62,929 nt of DNA from Acidovorax sp. CCYZU-2555 (GCF_018413525.1 NZ_JAHCDD010000026.1:1-62929); one strand, 5' to 3'. Numbered from the stretch's first letter, positions 1 through 9,739 are shown. Numbers and translations: made by a program. The notes: a model not told the origin generated them from the letters alone.

Positions 1-1370
1 TCGCCCGAAGGGTAGGCCCGCACACCGTAGTAACCGCCCAGGCCGAAGTCTTCCGACGAATCGAGGTTCTTGCTCGCCGATTGCATGGATACGCGGCCGA
101 ACAGATTCAGGCCGGCCAGCGGTGTCGCCTGCAGGCGCGCCACGTCGAGGTTCCATTTGTGAAAGCGGCCTTGCGTACGCGCACTCGCGGCGTCTGCGGC
201 CTGCAGCGCATTGTCCAGCGACAGCCGGCCTGGCGTGAAACCCAAGCTGCCGTAGGTGATGCCGCCGCCCCCCAAGCTGTCGCGGCGGTCGAACTGCAGC
301 GCGAGCGGCAGCACCTGGTTTTTCTTGCCGCTGCTGGTACGGGTCGCGCCTTCGCGGTCGTCGAGCTTTTTGTACTGGTAGGTGGCCGTCAGCGAAAGGT
401 TGCTGTGCGTCGAGCGGATCAGCGGATACGACAGCCCGGCGCTGAGGATGTCCGCCGTGCCGGTGGCGTCGAGGCTGGCGAACTGTTTGGCCAGTTCATA
501 ACGGGTGCGTGCATAGGCCAGGCTGGCGCGCAGTCCCGAGTGGCCCAGCGGCCGGTTGTAGCCCAGGCTGCCCAGCCACTGAGCCTGGTTGCTGACATTG
601 CCGTTGACATTGATCTGATCGCCGACCATGAACGGGCTGTCCCACTGCAGGCTGGCGCGCGCGCGGTATTCGCCGGTGTAGCGATTGCCATGGTTGTCCA
701 GGCCCAGCTCGCCCTTGAACGCCGGGCCGGGCAGCACGTCGATCAGCAGGTCGCCGGTGCCCAGCTCCTGGCCCGGGCGGATCAGCGGCGCGGTCTGCAG
801 CCCCGGCTGGTCGTCCAGAATCAAGGTGGCGCGCTCCAGGCTGGCCGCCTCGATGACGGCGCCGGGCTCGAGGCCGGACAGAAACGCCTGGGCCGCGGTC
901 GCGAGGCGGCTGTCACCTTGGGCTTTTATCTGACCGTAGCGGCCTTCGACGATGGTGATCTGCAGCACGGCATCGGTGAATTGCTGCTCGGGCACAAAGG
1001 CCCGGGCAAACGGGTAACCCGCAGCACGGTAGTGCGCCGACACTTTTTGCGCCAACGCTTGCAGTCCTGCGAGATCGAAAGACCGATCGGCAACATCGCC
1101 GAGCACGGCGTGCAGTTGTTCGCTGCTCAGGCGCGTGTTGCCGGTGAAGCGCACGCCCTTGAGCATGACCGCCGATCCGCCGGGCAGTGTCGCGGCCGTG
1201 GCCGCAGGCTCGATCTGGATGCGGGGGCCGGCCTTGGGCAAGGAGGGCGCGGGCCGCTCCTGCTGGAGCAATTGGCCGGCGTCGGGCGCTTGTTGGGCAA
1301 TTGCGGGCAGCGCCAGGGCGAGGGCCGCCATCAGAGGGCAGAGACGAGATTTGTGGGCCAGGAGGGACAT
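1..1370 (-). CDS. TpsB-family two-partner secretion outer-membrane transporter (ShlB/FhaC/HecB type), 3' end outside the window
   Basis: This gene encodes the outer-membrane pore that exports and activates the TpsA exoprotein encoded just upstream. Reading the minus strand from ATG at 1370 gives a signal peptide of about 25 residues (MSLLAHKSRLCPLMAALALA, then a cut after AIA), a Gln/Pro-rich linker, a POTRA-like segment (LKGVRFTGNTRLSSEQLHAVL) and long stretches of alternating beta-barrel sequence, including GLDNHGNRYTGEYRARA and the ShlB-type GLGGYYGVRAYPSGEG close to the window edge. The family is normally 550-600 residues; about 456 are present and the C-terminal end lies beyond position 1. 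The start lies 25 bp after the exoprotein stop codon, so co-transcription is likely. The Shine-Dalgarno sequence is weak. The family call is firm; the exact substrate is inferred from adjacency. Confidence 0.9.
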   Translation of the reverse strand, partial: MSLLAHKSRLCPLMAALALALPAIAQQAPDAGQLLQQERPAPSLPKAGPRIQIEPAATAATLPGGSAVMLKGVRFTGNTRLSSEQLHAVLGDVADRSFDLAGLQALAQKVSAHYRAAGYPFARAFVPEQQFTDAVLQITIVEGRYGQIKAQGDSRLATAAQAFLSGLEPGAVIEAASLERATLILDDQPGLQTAPLIRPGQELGTGDLLIDVLPGPAFKGELGLDNHGNRYTGEYRARASLQWDSPFMVGDQINVNGNVSNQAQWLGSLGYNRPLGHSGLRASLAYARTRYELAKQFASLDATGTADILSAGLSYPLIRSTHSNLSLTATYQYKKLDDREGATRTSSGKKNQVLPLALQFDRRDSLGGGGITYGSLGFTPGRLSLDNALQAADAASARTQGRFHKWNLDVARLQATPLAGLNLFGRVSMQSASKNLDSSEDFGLGGYYGVRAYPSG

Positions 1371-1395
1371 GGTCGCAATATTCTGGAGAAAGGCC

Positions 1396-4300
1396 TCAGG
1401 GCTGGGTGGAGTAGGCATGGTTGGTGCCCATGTTGATGCCGCCTTGCACGACAAACACGTTCACGAAACCACTGGGGGCCAGGCGGTTGGGGTCTCGCGC
1501 CCGCGTTGCCGCGTCGCTGGAATCTGTCGGCAAGCTTGGCGTTCTGCTGGCGGTATCGATGGGCAAGCCTTGGGTGCGCGCGATGTCCGATGCCGCCTGT
1601 GCGGCCAGGCCGATCGCCGTTTGCGTGTCCGCGCCTATGGTGAGATCAGCGCCGACATAGGCAATCCGGTAGTTGGGGTTGCTGGCCTCGCTCACCGTGC
1701 CCTGGTGGATGGCGTAGAGGCCATAGTTCTCACCGGCATCGCGGCTCAGTGCGCCGTCGAGTTGGTCGCCTGCGACAAGATTGCCGCCGGTGATGGCATA
1801 GGTCAGCGCTGGGTCGGCATTGCCGTGGATCTTGATCTGGCCGTTGGCCGTCACCGTGATCGGCCGCGGGCTGATGCGCAAGGCGCCGTCGACCGCGGTG
1901 ATCAGGTAATTGCCGTTGGCGAGCGCGGATGCGTCGATGGTGTAGCTGCCGGCGTTTTCACCGGAACTGCGGGTCAGCGTGCCTTGGAATCGGTCGCCTG
2001 CCACCAGGCTGCCTTGCGTCACGGCATAGGTCAGCGCGGGATCGGCATCGCCATAGACCTTGGTCTGGCTGTCGGCCGTGACCGTGACCGGGCGCTGGCT
2101 GATGCTGAGCGCGCCATCGATGGCGGTGATCAGGTAGTTGCCGTTGGCCAGCGCATTCGCGCGAATGGTATAGCTGCCCGCGTTCTCGCCGAGATCGCGG
2201 GTCAGCGCCTCGTTGAGGCGGTCGCCGGCGACCAGGCTGCCGCTGGTGACGGCGTACGTCAGCGCCGGGTCGGCATTGCCATAGACCTTGGTCTGGTTGT
2301 CGGCGGTCACCGTGATCGGCCGCTGGCTGATGCTGAGTGCGCCATTCACCGCGGTGATCAGATAGTTGCCATTGGCCAGCGCCTGGGCGTCTATGGAGTA
2401 GCTGCCGGCGTTTTCACCGGGGGCGCGGGTGAGCACCCCGGCCAGCCTGTCGCCCGTGACCAGATTGCCCTCGGTGACGGCATAGGTCAGTGCGGGATCG
2501 GCATTGCCATAGACCTTGGTCTGGTTGTCGGCCGTCACCGTGATCGGGCGTTGACTGATGCTGAGCGCGCCATCCGTGGCGGTGATCAGGTAGTTGCCGT
2601 TGGCCAGCGCGTTGGCGCGAATGGTGTAGTTGCCGACATTTTCGCCGGGCGCGCGCGTGAGAACGCCAGCGAGGCTGTCGCCGGCCACCAGGCTGCCGCT
2701 GGTGACGGCGTAGGTCAGCGCCGGGTCACTGTTGCCATAGACCTTGGCCTGGTTGTCGGCAGTCACCGTGATCGGGCGCTGGCGGATGCTGAGCGCGCCA
2801 TCCGTGGCAGTGATCAGATAGTTGCCGTTGGCCAGCGCGTTGGCGTGAATGGTGTAGCTGCCCACGCTTTCACCGGGATCGCGGGTAAGAACGCCGTTGA
2901 GACTGTCGCCCGCCACCAGGCTGCCGCCGGTGACGGCGTAGGTCAACGTCGGATCGGCATTGCCATAGACCTTGGTCTGGCCGTTGGCCATCACGGTGAT
3001 CGGGCGCTGGCCAATGGTCAGCGCGCCATTGACGGCGGTGATCAGGTAGTTGCCGTTGGCGAGCGCGTTGGCGTCGATGGTGTAGCTGCCCACGTTCTCA
3101 CCGGGGCTGCGCGTCAGCGCGGCGTTGAGGCTGTCGCCGGCCACCAGGCTGCCGCTGCTTACGGTGTACGTCAACGTCGGGTCGGCATTGCCATAGACCT
3201 TGGTCTGGTTGTCTGCCGTCACCGTGATCGGGCGCTGGCTGATGGTGAGCGCGCCTTCGATGGCGGTGATCAGGTAGTTGCCATTGGAGAGCGCGTTGGC
3301 GTTGATGGTGTAGCTGCCCACATTTTCACCGGGCGCGCGGGCGAGAACGCCGGCCAGGCCGTCACCGGCGACCAGGCTGCCGCCGGTGACGGCGTAGGTC
3401 AGCGCCGGATCGGCATTGCCGTAGACCTTGGTCTGGTTGTCGGTCGTCACCGTGATAGGGCGCTGGCCTATGGTCAGGGCTCCATCTGTGGCGGTGATCA
3501 GGTAGTTGCCGTTGGCGAGCGCGGACGCGTCGATGGTGTAGCTGCCCACGTTTTCACCAGGCGCGCGCGTGAGAACGCCGGCCAGGCTGTCGCCGGCCAC
3601 CAGGCTGCCGCTGGTGACGGCGTAGGTCAGTGTCGGATCCGCATCACCGTAGGTCTTGCTGGCGTTGTCGGCGGTGATGGCCAGAGGTTTCTGGGTGATG
3701 CTGGCGCTGACATCCGTGGGGCTGGTGACGCTGTAGTTGGCGGCCAGGCCGCCATTGCTGCCGTTGGCCAGCGTGATGCCGCTGACCGTGACCGGCTTGC
3801 TGCTGCCTGCATTGGGGTTGGCAAAGCTGCCGGTCTGGCCCGAGAAACTCACGGTTTCGCTGCCGACAAAACCGCTGAGCGTGCCTCCAGTCAGGGTCGC
3901 TTCGGACGTGCCGTTGTAGACCTTGTCGCTGGCATTCATGCCGGTGACAGTCAGCGGCTTTGGCGTGATGTCGGCGCTCAGGCCTGTGGGATTGGTGACG
4001 CTGTAGTTGCTGGCGAGGCCGCCGTTGCTGCCGTTGGCCAGCGTGACGCCGCTGACCGTGACCGGCTTGTTGCTGCCTGCGTTGGCATTGGCAAAACTGC
4101 CGGTCTGGCCGGAGAAACTCACGGTTTCGCTGCCGACAAAACCGCTGAGCGTGCCTGCGGTCAGGGACGCTTCGGACGTGCCGTTGTAGACCTTGTCGCT
4201 GGCATTCATGCCGGTGACAGCCAGCGGCTTTGGCGTGATGGTGGCGTTCAGGCCTGTGGGATCGCTGACGCTGTAGTTGCTGGCCAGGCCGCCGTTGCTG

Positions 4301-7041
4301 CCGTTGGACAGCGTGACGCCGCTGACCGTGACGGGCTTGTTGGTGCCTGCGTCCTTGTTCGCAAAGCTGCCGGTATGGCCCGAGAAGTTCAGGGTTTCGC
4401 TGCCGGCCAGGCCGACCAGCGTGCCGCCGACCAGGGCGGCGACGGTGTTGCCGTTATAGGTCTTGTCGCTGGCCGTCATGCCTGTGACGGTCAAAGGCTT
4501 TGTGTCGATCGTCAAGCCGCTCGCGGCGAAACGGTTGCCACTCAGGTCGTATCCGCTCTGGGTGGAAAAGATTCCCAGCGTGTAGCTGCCGACATTCTTG
4601 GCGCCCTGGGAGCTGCCGCCATAAAAGATCTTGCTCGGGTCGCCGCCAGGCACGGTGTAGCCATTGCCGCCGTTGTGTGTGCTGCCGTCATAGACATGGG
4701 TGGGGTTGGCGAGACTCGCCACCGCCGTGACGTTCATCGGCTGGAGAAAGCTGCGCAGCAGCGGGGCGGTATCACCCTGGTATATGCGCCAGACTTTACC
4801 GGTTCCGCCCACATCGTCGATGTCCCAGCCGGCTTCGGCGAAAGTGGACAGGGTTTGGAGATCCGCCGTGGTTTTCCCCATCACATTGATTGGCGTTCCT
4901 CCCGTAATGCCAAAGCCCTGCGCAGTGGTGTCGGTGTTCCAGAAGCTGTTGGAGACGGTTCCGCCTTCGAACCTCCCGATCAATCCACCTGGAATTCCGG
5001 AAGTGCTCGTCACAATGCCTGTGGCGTAGCTGTTGCTTACCGTGCCCGCGGTCAGGCTTCCGACCAGTCCTCCTGCAGAAACTTCGCCCTCAACACGGCC
5101 CGCGGCATAGCTGTTGCTGATGGTGGTAGTAGAGATGTTGGCATTGCCCACCAATCCGCCCACATCAGTGATGCCCTGGACGTTGGTCGTGGCGTAGCTG
5201 TGATTGACGGTGCCGCCTATCGTCAAGGTACCCGAAATTCCGCCAACATATTGCTCGCCAGACACTGTGCCTGTCGCGTAGCTGTGGCTGACATTGCCAG
5301 AATTTTGGCCGACAAGTGCGCCAACGCGCGACTGGCCTGTAACGTCGGCATTCACTATGCCTACATTGCGAACCGTGCCAGTTTCCCCGATGAATCTGAA
5401 CAAGGCGACGAAGGATTCCGTGGGGCGGTCGATGGTCAGGCCGGTGATGGTATGGCCCAGGCCGTCGAAGCTGCCGCGAAATTGTATGGGCTCCAGACCC
5501 TGGCCGCTGTTCCAGCTGCTGGCGGCACTGGCATTGATGTCCGCACCCAGCACGAATTTGCCAAACATGTTGCTGTTGTGGCCCAGTCCTTGCAGCGTGA
5601 ACATGTCGGGCGCATCCTTATCGGTGGCGGTACCGAGCGCGGTGATGACTTTCCACGGCGTCACTGCCCCATCGCTGCCCAGCTTGGTGAAGAAGTTGTC
5701 GCCCGCGCCGAGGTTGATCCTGCCGCCGCCAAAGCTGTAGTTGGCGGTGTTGCCGGCTTCGGTCGCGCCCTGGCCGTATTCAAGCTGCACCTTGCCGTCG
5801 GCATGCTGCGCGGTGATATCGGCGTTGATGGCGATATTGCGATGTGCAGAGAGGGTGAGCTTTTTGTCGGTGTTCCAGGTGACGGCGCTGTTGACGAAGA
5901 TGTCGCCATTGCCGCCGGTGCCGGAATCGGTCTGTATGCTCACATCGCCCGCGCCCAGGGCAGACGCCAGCGTGCTGGCGCCTATGCCGCTGGTGGTTTG
6001 GGTGCTCGAGTCGGCGCGGATGGTGAAGTCCACCGGATCGATCAGCCAATGCCCGGCCTTGACTTGCGCGCCGTCCGCAACCTGCACCTGCTGTGCGCTG
6101 GTCTCGACGAAGCCCCTCGATGCATCCAGCGTGCCGGCGACATGGACCGTGCCATGGGCCATGTCGCCCATCAGCATGATCTGGCCTTTGTCGCCGGTGT
6201 GCAGGCTGCGGGCTTCGGTGATGCCGGTGTGGTTGATCACGCTGCTCGCCAGGTCGCCCGCGGCCTTGGCCGTGAGGTAGACGAGTCCGCCATCCGCGCG
6301 AATAGCGCCGCCTTGCGTGATGAGCGTATCGAGCGCGCCTTTCTCGACTTCCAGCTTCACCGCGCCGCCCAGATCCAGGCGCACCTTGCTGCCGGCGCCC
6401 AGCAGCACATTGCCTTGCGGTGCCGTGATGCGGCCGGTGTTTTCTATGCGCGCGGCAATCAGCGCCACGCTGCCCCCGGCTGTCACCTGAATGCTGCCTT
6501 CATTGCTGACGCCGGCCGTGCTGGGGCCGCTGAAGCGGTAGTTGCCCGCCAGAAAATCGCCGGTGCTCAGTTGCAGCGTGGACGCGGCCAGCGCGCCCAC
6601 GTTGACCTGGGCGCTGGGCGTGAACAGCACGCCATTGGGATTGACCACAAAGACCTGGCCATTGGCGTTCAAGGCGCCTTGAATCACCGATACATCGGAG
6701 CCCAGTACCCGGTTGAGAGCCACGGAGGACGCTGACGGCTGGATGAAATTGACGCTCTGGGCCTTGCCGATGGAGAAGCTCTGCCAGTCGGTCGCCATCT
6801 TTTCGCTGTGTTGCGTGACGGTCATTGTCTGGCCGGCCTGGGCAATGGCGCCGGAGCCGGCGACAACCTGCCCGCCAGTGGGCAGTCCGCCGGCCTGCAC
6901 CGCGCTCGCGCAGGCCAGCACCACGGCGGCCTTGCTCGCGCCTTTGCCGCAGGATCGGACCAGTTCAGCGACGGCGATGAACGCCTGGTGCACCTCGCTC
7001 CAGACAAGTCGATAGGAGCGGTTGAGGCCAGCGTTTTTCAT
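1396..7041 (-). CDS. Two-partner secretion exoprotein (filamentous-haemagglutinin type TpsA) with GLUG, YDG and MBG repeats
   Basis: This is an 1881-residue secreted adhesin-like protein. The N-terminus carries an extended signal peptide (ESPR: LNRSYRLVWSEVHQAFIAVAE) typical of TpsA and autotransporter proteins, then a hydrophobic segment ending ASAVQA. Residues of about 55-300 form the TPS/haemagglutinin activity domain, with the SVALNRV and NPNGVLF motifs. Around residues 560-710 there are GLUG-type motifs (GGLVG...SNSYATG), followed by three YDG repeats of 90 residues and nine MBG repeats of about 76 residues. A tail of roughly 76 residues rich in Asp, Thr and Pro ends the protein. It is followed 25 bp later by the TpsB gene and preceded by a two-component system on the same strand. 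Function in attachment or aggregation is inferred from the architecture; no catalytic domain is visible. Confidence 0.92.
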   Translation of the reverse strand: MKNAGLNRSYRLVWSEVHQAFIAVAELVRSCGKGASKAAVVLACASAVQAGGLPTGGQVVAGSGAIAQAGQTMTVTQHSEKMATDWQSFSIGKAQSVNFIQPSASSVALNRVLGSDVSVIQGALNANGQVFVVNPNGVLFTPSAQVNVGALAASTLQLSTGDFLAGNYRFSGPSTAGVSNEGSIQVTAGGSVALIAARIENTGRITAPQGNVLLGAGSKVRLDLGGAVKLEVEKGALDTLITQGGAIRADGGLVYLTAKAAGDLASSVINHTGITEARSLHTGDKGQIMLMGDMAHGTVHVAGTLDASRGFVETSAQQVQVADGAQVKAGHWLIDPVDFTIRADSSTQTTSGIGASTLASALGAGDVSIQTDSGTGGNGDIFVNSAVTWNTDKKLTLSAHRNIAINADITAQHADGKVQLEYGQGATEAGNTANYSFGGGRINLGAGDNFFTKLGSDGAVTPWKVITALGTATDKDAPDMFTLQGLGHNSNMFGKFVLGADINASAASSWNSGQGLEPIQFRGSFDGLGHTITGLTIDRPTESFVALFRFIGETGTVRNVGIVNADVTGQSRVGALVGQNSGNVSHSYATGTVSGEQYVGGISGTLTIGGTVNHSYATTNVQGITDVGGLVGNANISTTTISNSYAAGRVEGEVSAGGLVGSLTAGTVSNSYATGIVTSTSGIPGGLIGRFEGGTVSNSFWNTDTTAQGFGITGGTPINVMGKTTADLQTLSTFAEAGWDIDDVGGTGKVWRIYQGDTAPLLRSFLQPMNVTAVASLANPTHVYDGSTHNGGNGYTVPGGDPSKIFYGGSSQGAKNVGSYTLGIFSTQSGYDLSGNRFAASGLTIDTKPLTVTGMTASDKTYNGNTVAALVGGTLVGLAGSETLNFSGHTGSFANKDAGTNKPVTVSGVTLSNGSNGGLASNYSVSDPTGLNATITPKPLAVTGMNASDKVYNGTSEASLTAGTLSGFVGSETVSFSGQTGSFANANAGSNKPVTVSGVTLANGSNGGLASNYSVTNPTGLSADITPKPLTVTGMNASDKVYNGTSEATLTGGTLSGFVGSETVSFSGQTGSFANPNAGSSKPVTVSGITLANGSNGGLAANYSVTSPTDVSASITQKPLAITADNASKTYGDADPTLTYAVTSGSLVAGDSLAGVLTRAPGENVGSYTIDASALANGNYLITATDGALTIGQRPITVTTDNQTKVYGNADPALTYAVTGGSLVAGDGLAGVLARAPGENVGSYTINANALSNGNYLITAIEGALTISQRPITVTADNQTKVYGNADPTLTYTVSSGSLVAGDSLNAALTRSPGENVGSYTIDANALANGNYLITAVNGALTIGQRPITVMANGQTKVYGNADPTLTYAVTGGSLVAGDSLNGVLTRDPGESVGSYTIHANALANGNYLITATDGALSIRQRPITVTADNQAKVYGNSDPALTYAVTSGSLVAGDSLAGVLTRAPGENVGNYTIRANALANGNYLITATDGALSISQRPITVTADNQTKVYGNADPALTYAVTEGNLVTGDRLAGVLTRAPGENAGSYSIDAQALANGNYLITAVNGALSISQRPITVTADNQTKVYGNADPALTYAVTSGSLVAGDRLNEALTRDLGENAGSYTIRANALANGNYLITAIDGALSISQRPVTVTADSQTKVYGDADPALTYAVTQGSLVAGDRFQGTLTRSSGENAGSYTIDASALANGNYLITAVDGALRISPRPITVTANGQIKIHGNADPALTYAITGGNLVAGDQLDGALSRDAGENYGLYAIHQGTVSEASNPNYRIAYVGADLTIGADTQTAIGLAAQAASDIARTQGLPIDTASRTPSLPTDSSDAATRARDPNRLAPSGFVNVFVVQGGINMGTNHAYSTQP
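1627..3690 (-). repeat. Nine tandem MBG-domain repeats (228-bp unit) inside the TpsA gene
   Basis: Eight units of 76 codons and a diverged ninth of about 80 codons encode a beta-sandwich stalk. Each begins RPITVTADNQTKVYGNADP or similar and ends GALSISQ. DNA similarity between units is high; the segment encoding KVYGNADP is nearly identical in most copies. Units 1 and 9 are the most diverged, as expected when the inner copies are homogenised by recombination. Confidence 0.9.
3691..4500 (-). repeat. Three tandem YDG-domain repeats (270-bp unit) inside the TpsA gene
   Basis: Three consecutive 90-codon units each start KPLTVTGM or KPLAVTGM, contain SDKxYNG, GSETVSFSGQTGSFAN and SKPVTVSG, and end in an ITP/ITQ boundary. 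The second and third units are close to identical; the first is more diverged. They directly abut the MBG array, so the two arrays together form one long stalk of about 960 residues. Confidence 0.88.
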
Positions 7042-7133
7042 AGGTTTTTTCGGGAGAATGGCGATGTGGCCGCCAGTCTATTGAGCCCGTCCCGAAAAAC
7101 CTTGCCAAAGCTTGCTGCGGCCGCAGCGGGGCG

Positions 7134-7844
7134 CTATCTGATCTGCAAGGGCATGCACAGCCGGTAACCCTTGCCGCGCAGGGCGCGAATCGGGCCCGCC
7201 GGGGCGCCATGGGCCACCAGTTTGCTGCGCAGGCGCGAAACCAGCACTTCGAGTTGTGCCTTGCCGCTGGCGTCGAGCGGTTTGTCGAGCCGCTCCAGTG
7301 CCTGATAGATTTCCAGCGTGTGATCGGGTGCCAGCAGCAGGGCGTGCAAGAGCATGGATTCGGAGCCGCGCAGCACCAGACTGCCTTGCGGCGTATGCAG
7401 CAAGCCGGTCGCGGTGTCGAGCGTGAACACCTGGGAAGATGGCGTCACGGGCGGCTGCAGCCGGTTGGCCAGCGCCGCGACGGCGGCACACAACTCTTCC
7501 GGCGCCGTGGGTTTGGTCAGGTAGAGGTCGGCGCCATGCGCGTATCCTGCGAGCTTTTGCTCCAGTGCGGTCAGCGCGGTCACCATGATGATGCCTATGC
7601 CCGGCTGAATCTGGCGCAGGCGTTGCGCCAGATTCAGCCCGCTTTCACCGGGCAGGTTGACATCGATCACGGCAATGTCGGCGACGAAATGCGCGGGCAG
7701 TTCGTCCAGCGCCTCGGCGCTGTCGATGCCGACCACCTCATGGCCGCGCGCCGCCAGCGTGTCGACCGTGACATCGAGCAGGGCCAGGTGGTCTTCAACC
7801 ACCAGCAGTTTGATCGGTGGGCCGGGATTCAAAGCGCAATCCAT
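7134..7844 (-). CDS. Response regulator, OmpR/PhoB-like receiver plus winged-helix output domain
   Basis: This 236-residue protein has a receiver domain (residues 11-125) with the acidic pair in VVEDH, phosphoacceptor Asp61 in AVIDVNLPG and conserved Lys111 in DLYLTKPT. A C-terminal winged-helix domain follows (about 137-232, ending IRALRGKGYRLCMPL, the usual OmpR-type finish). It overlaps the 3' end of the upstream kinase gene by 16 bp and is followed 92 bp later by the TpsA exoprotein gene on the same strand. It is therefore the cognate regulator of the kinase and a candidate regulator of the secretion locus. Control of tpsA is inferred from position only. Confidence 0.93.
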   Translation of the reverse strand: MDCALNPGPPIKLLVVEDHLALLDVTVDTLAARGHEVVGIDSAEALDELPAHFVADIAVIDVNLPGESGLNLAQRLRQIQPGIGIIMVTALTALEQKLAGYAHGADLYLTKPTAPEELCAAVAALANRLQPPVTPSSQVFTLDTATGLLHTPQGSLVLRGSESMLLHALLLAPDHTLEIYQALERLDKPLDASGKAQLEVLVSRLRSKLVAHGAPAGPIRALRGKGYRLCMPLQIR

Positions 7845-9739
7845 AGTTCGAAAATGACACGGTCGGTTTCAGGGCGGTAGTCGAGGGTGCCGCCCAGCTG
7901 CACGGCAAGCGACTTGGCAATGTACAGGCCCAGCCCCGAGCCGCTTTGCTGGTGTGAACCAGGCGCACGATAGTACTTGCTGAAAATCTGCCCGGCGTCG
8001 GGCAGTCCCCTCTTTGTCACAGCGTTGCCCACCCTCACCATGATGCCCATGCAGTCGTTGCGGGCATGCAGGTCGACCGCGATGGTCACCCTCTCGGCCG
8101 GGGGCGAGTACTTGAGGGCGTTGTCCACCAGGTTGCTGAGTATGGTGTGCAGCAGCAAGGGATCGCTTGCCAGCGGCGTGGTGTGAACCGCATCGGCCAT
8201 TTGCAAGACCAGGCGCTCTTTGTGCTGCAGCTGAATGTTCCTCAGCAGTTCATCCATGCGGCAGGCAGTGCGCTGCGGCGCGACGGCCTGGTCGTCGAGT
8301 TCGCTCACCATGGCGCAGCGCCCGACGATGGCGTCTATGTCTTCGACCGCGCGTTCTGCATGGGCTTGCATTCTCGCAGTAGGGGCGAGGGCGCCCAGGC
8401 GCAGCCGGATGATCGACAGCGGCGTTTTCAACTCATGCGTGAGCATCGACAGGAATACCCGCTGCCGTTCACGTTCGGCGCGCTCCTGCCGGGCGGTAGT
8501 GCTGGCAACTTCGGCATCGACGCTTGCCTGGTTCAGTTTTTCCTGCATCGCGCGCACATGTTTTGCCAGCATCAGCTGCAACACCAGCAGTGTTCCTATC
8601 GACCGCAGCTGAAAGCCGTAGATCAGCCACAGCTGACCGGGCAGAAAACCCAGCAGTGCGGGGATGGCCGAAAGATTTCCCGTGAGGCTGAACACATGCG
8701 TCAGCAGCAGTATCTTTCCGTTCGGATGGCGCTGTCGCCAGAGCTGGATGCTGCGCACGGTGCCGGTCAGCATCATCACCAGGACAAACGACAAAAGGAG
8801 GGTGGCGGCTTCGGGATAGAGGCCCAGAAAGGGCGCTGGCAGGCACAGCACGGCCAGCCACAGCTGGATGCGATAGACCCAGCGCATCCACGCCGCGGCA
8901 TGCGCGATGTCGAGCGCCAGCATGTAAAAACGCGCGCCGAAGAGGACGACAAAGATGATGCCCAGCGAGACCCAGTGATGCGCCCAGAAAGGCGTCTCGG
9001 GCAGGAAGAATTGCGCGGCCAGCCCATTGAGCGCGAGCAGGTTGAAAATCGTCGCCAGCAGGTAGGCGATGTAGCGCCTGTAGATCTCCTCGCGCCGCCA
9101 GAAGCCGTGCCAGATATTGACCAGCAGGCCGGTCAGGATCACGCCCAGCAGCGCGCCTAGCAGTGCATATTCGGCCGAGACTTTGGCTTGAAACGCATGC
9201 GGCTCCCAGGCCTTGACGATCAGCACCGAGCTGCTGGTGGTCTGCAGCCGTACATAGGTGATGCGCGGGCGCTCATCCGCAAAGTCCACGCGATAGACGA
9301 AGCCCCGATACGGAAATTCCTTGAGCGTGTGAGGTTGCAGATCGCCACCGCGTCGCACGTCAAACGCGTGCTCGCCCGAAGGCTGCGACAAATAGATTTG
9401 CACATCGTCGACATAGGGCGGCTGCAATTCCAGCAGCAGTTCGCGCTGGCCCTGGGCGTTGGGTTGCGGCGCCGGCAGCGTGAAGCGCAGCCAATGCACC
9501 GATCGGGTATAGCCCGCAGAAAACCCCTGCGCCACGGACTGGAACTCGCCAGCCCGTGCGGGCTGGCTCACGCTCTCGATGGTTTCCTGGCCGCTTGGAT
9601 CGACCAGCACGCTGAGATCATCGATGCGCAACAGCTCGCCCTGCGCATGGGCGGGCAAGACCTGCAGAAACAATGCGGTGAAAAGCAGCCAGATGCCGCG
9701 AACCCATCGTGGTACGGCACGACTCGCAGTCAATGCCAT
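7829..9739 (-). CDS. Membrane sensor histidine kinase with 7TMR-DISM extracellular and seven-helix module
   Basis: This 636-residue kinase has a signal peptide (residues 1-32), a periplasmic 7TMR-DISMED2-like beta domain (about 35-175, with VHWLRFTLPAP and LLLELQPPYVDDVQIYL) and then seven predicted membrane helices (about 188-392). A short coiled segment leads to HisKA, with phosphoacceptor His435 in SMLTHELKTPLS. The ATPase domain follows, with an N-box (LSNLVDNALKYSP) and a G2-type SGSGLGLYIAKSLA motif. DISM modules are associated with carbohydrate or other small-molecule sensing, but the ligand cannot be read from sequence. It is the first gene of a minus-strand run of kinase, regulator, exoprotein and transporter. 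Confidence 0.93.
   Translation of the reverse strand: MALTASRAVPRWVRGIWLLFTALFLQVLPAHAQGELLRIDDLSVLVDPSGQETIESVSQPARAGEFQSVAQGFSAGYTRSVHWLRFTLPAPQPNAQGQRELLLELQPPYVDDVQIYLSQPSGEHAFDVRRGGDLQPHTLKEFPYRGFVYRVDFADERPRITYVRLQTTSSSVLIVKAWEPHAFQAKVSAEYALLGALLGVILTGLLVNIWHGFWRREEIYRRYIAYLLATIFNLLALNGLAAQFFLPETPFWAHHWVSLGIIFVVLFGARFYMLALDIAHAAAWMRWVYRIQLWLAVLCLPAPFLGLYPEAATLLLSFVLVMMLTGTVRSIQLWRQRHPNGKILLLTHVFSLTGNLSAIPALLGFLPGQLWLIYGFQLRSIGTLLVLQLMLAKHVRAMQEKLNQASVDAEVASTTARQERAERERQRVFLSMLTHELKTPLSIIRLRLGALAPTARMQAHAERAVEDIDAIVGRCAMVSELDDQAVAPQRTACRMDELLRNIQLQHKERLVLQMADAVHTTPLASDPLLLHTILSNLVDNALKYSPPAERVTIAVDLHARNDCMGIMVRVGNAVTKRGLPDAGQIFSKYYRAPGSHQQSGSGLGLYIAKSLAVQLGGTLDYRPETDRVIFELWIAL

Noticed and set aside
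1627..3690. Regularly spaced repeats that might suggest a CRISPR array
   Set aside because: The 228-bp period is coding, encodes MBG domains and has no short repeat-spacer structure.
1135..6735. A 1866-residue plus-strand open frame opposite the TpsA gene
   Set aside because: It is the antisense shadow of a repetitive GC-rich gene. Its repeats mirror the MBG/YDG units and it has no domain, signal peptide or ribosome binding site.
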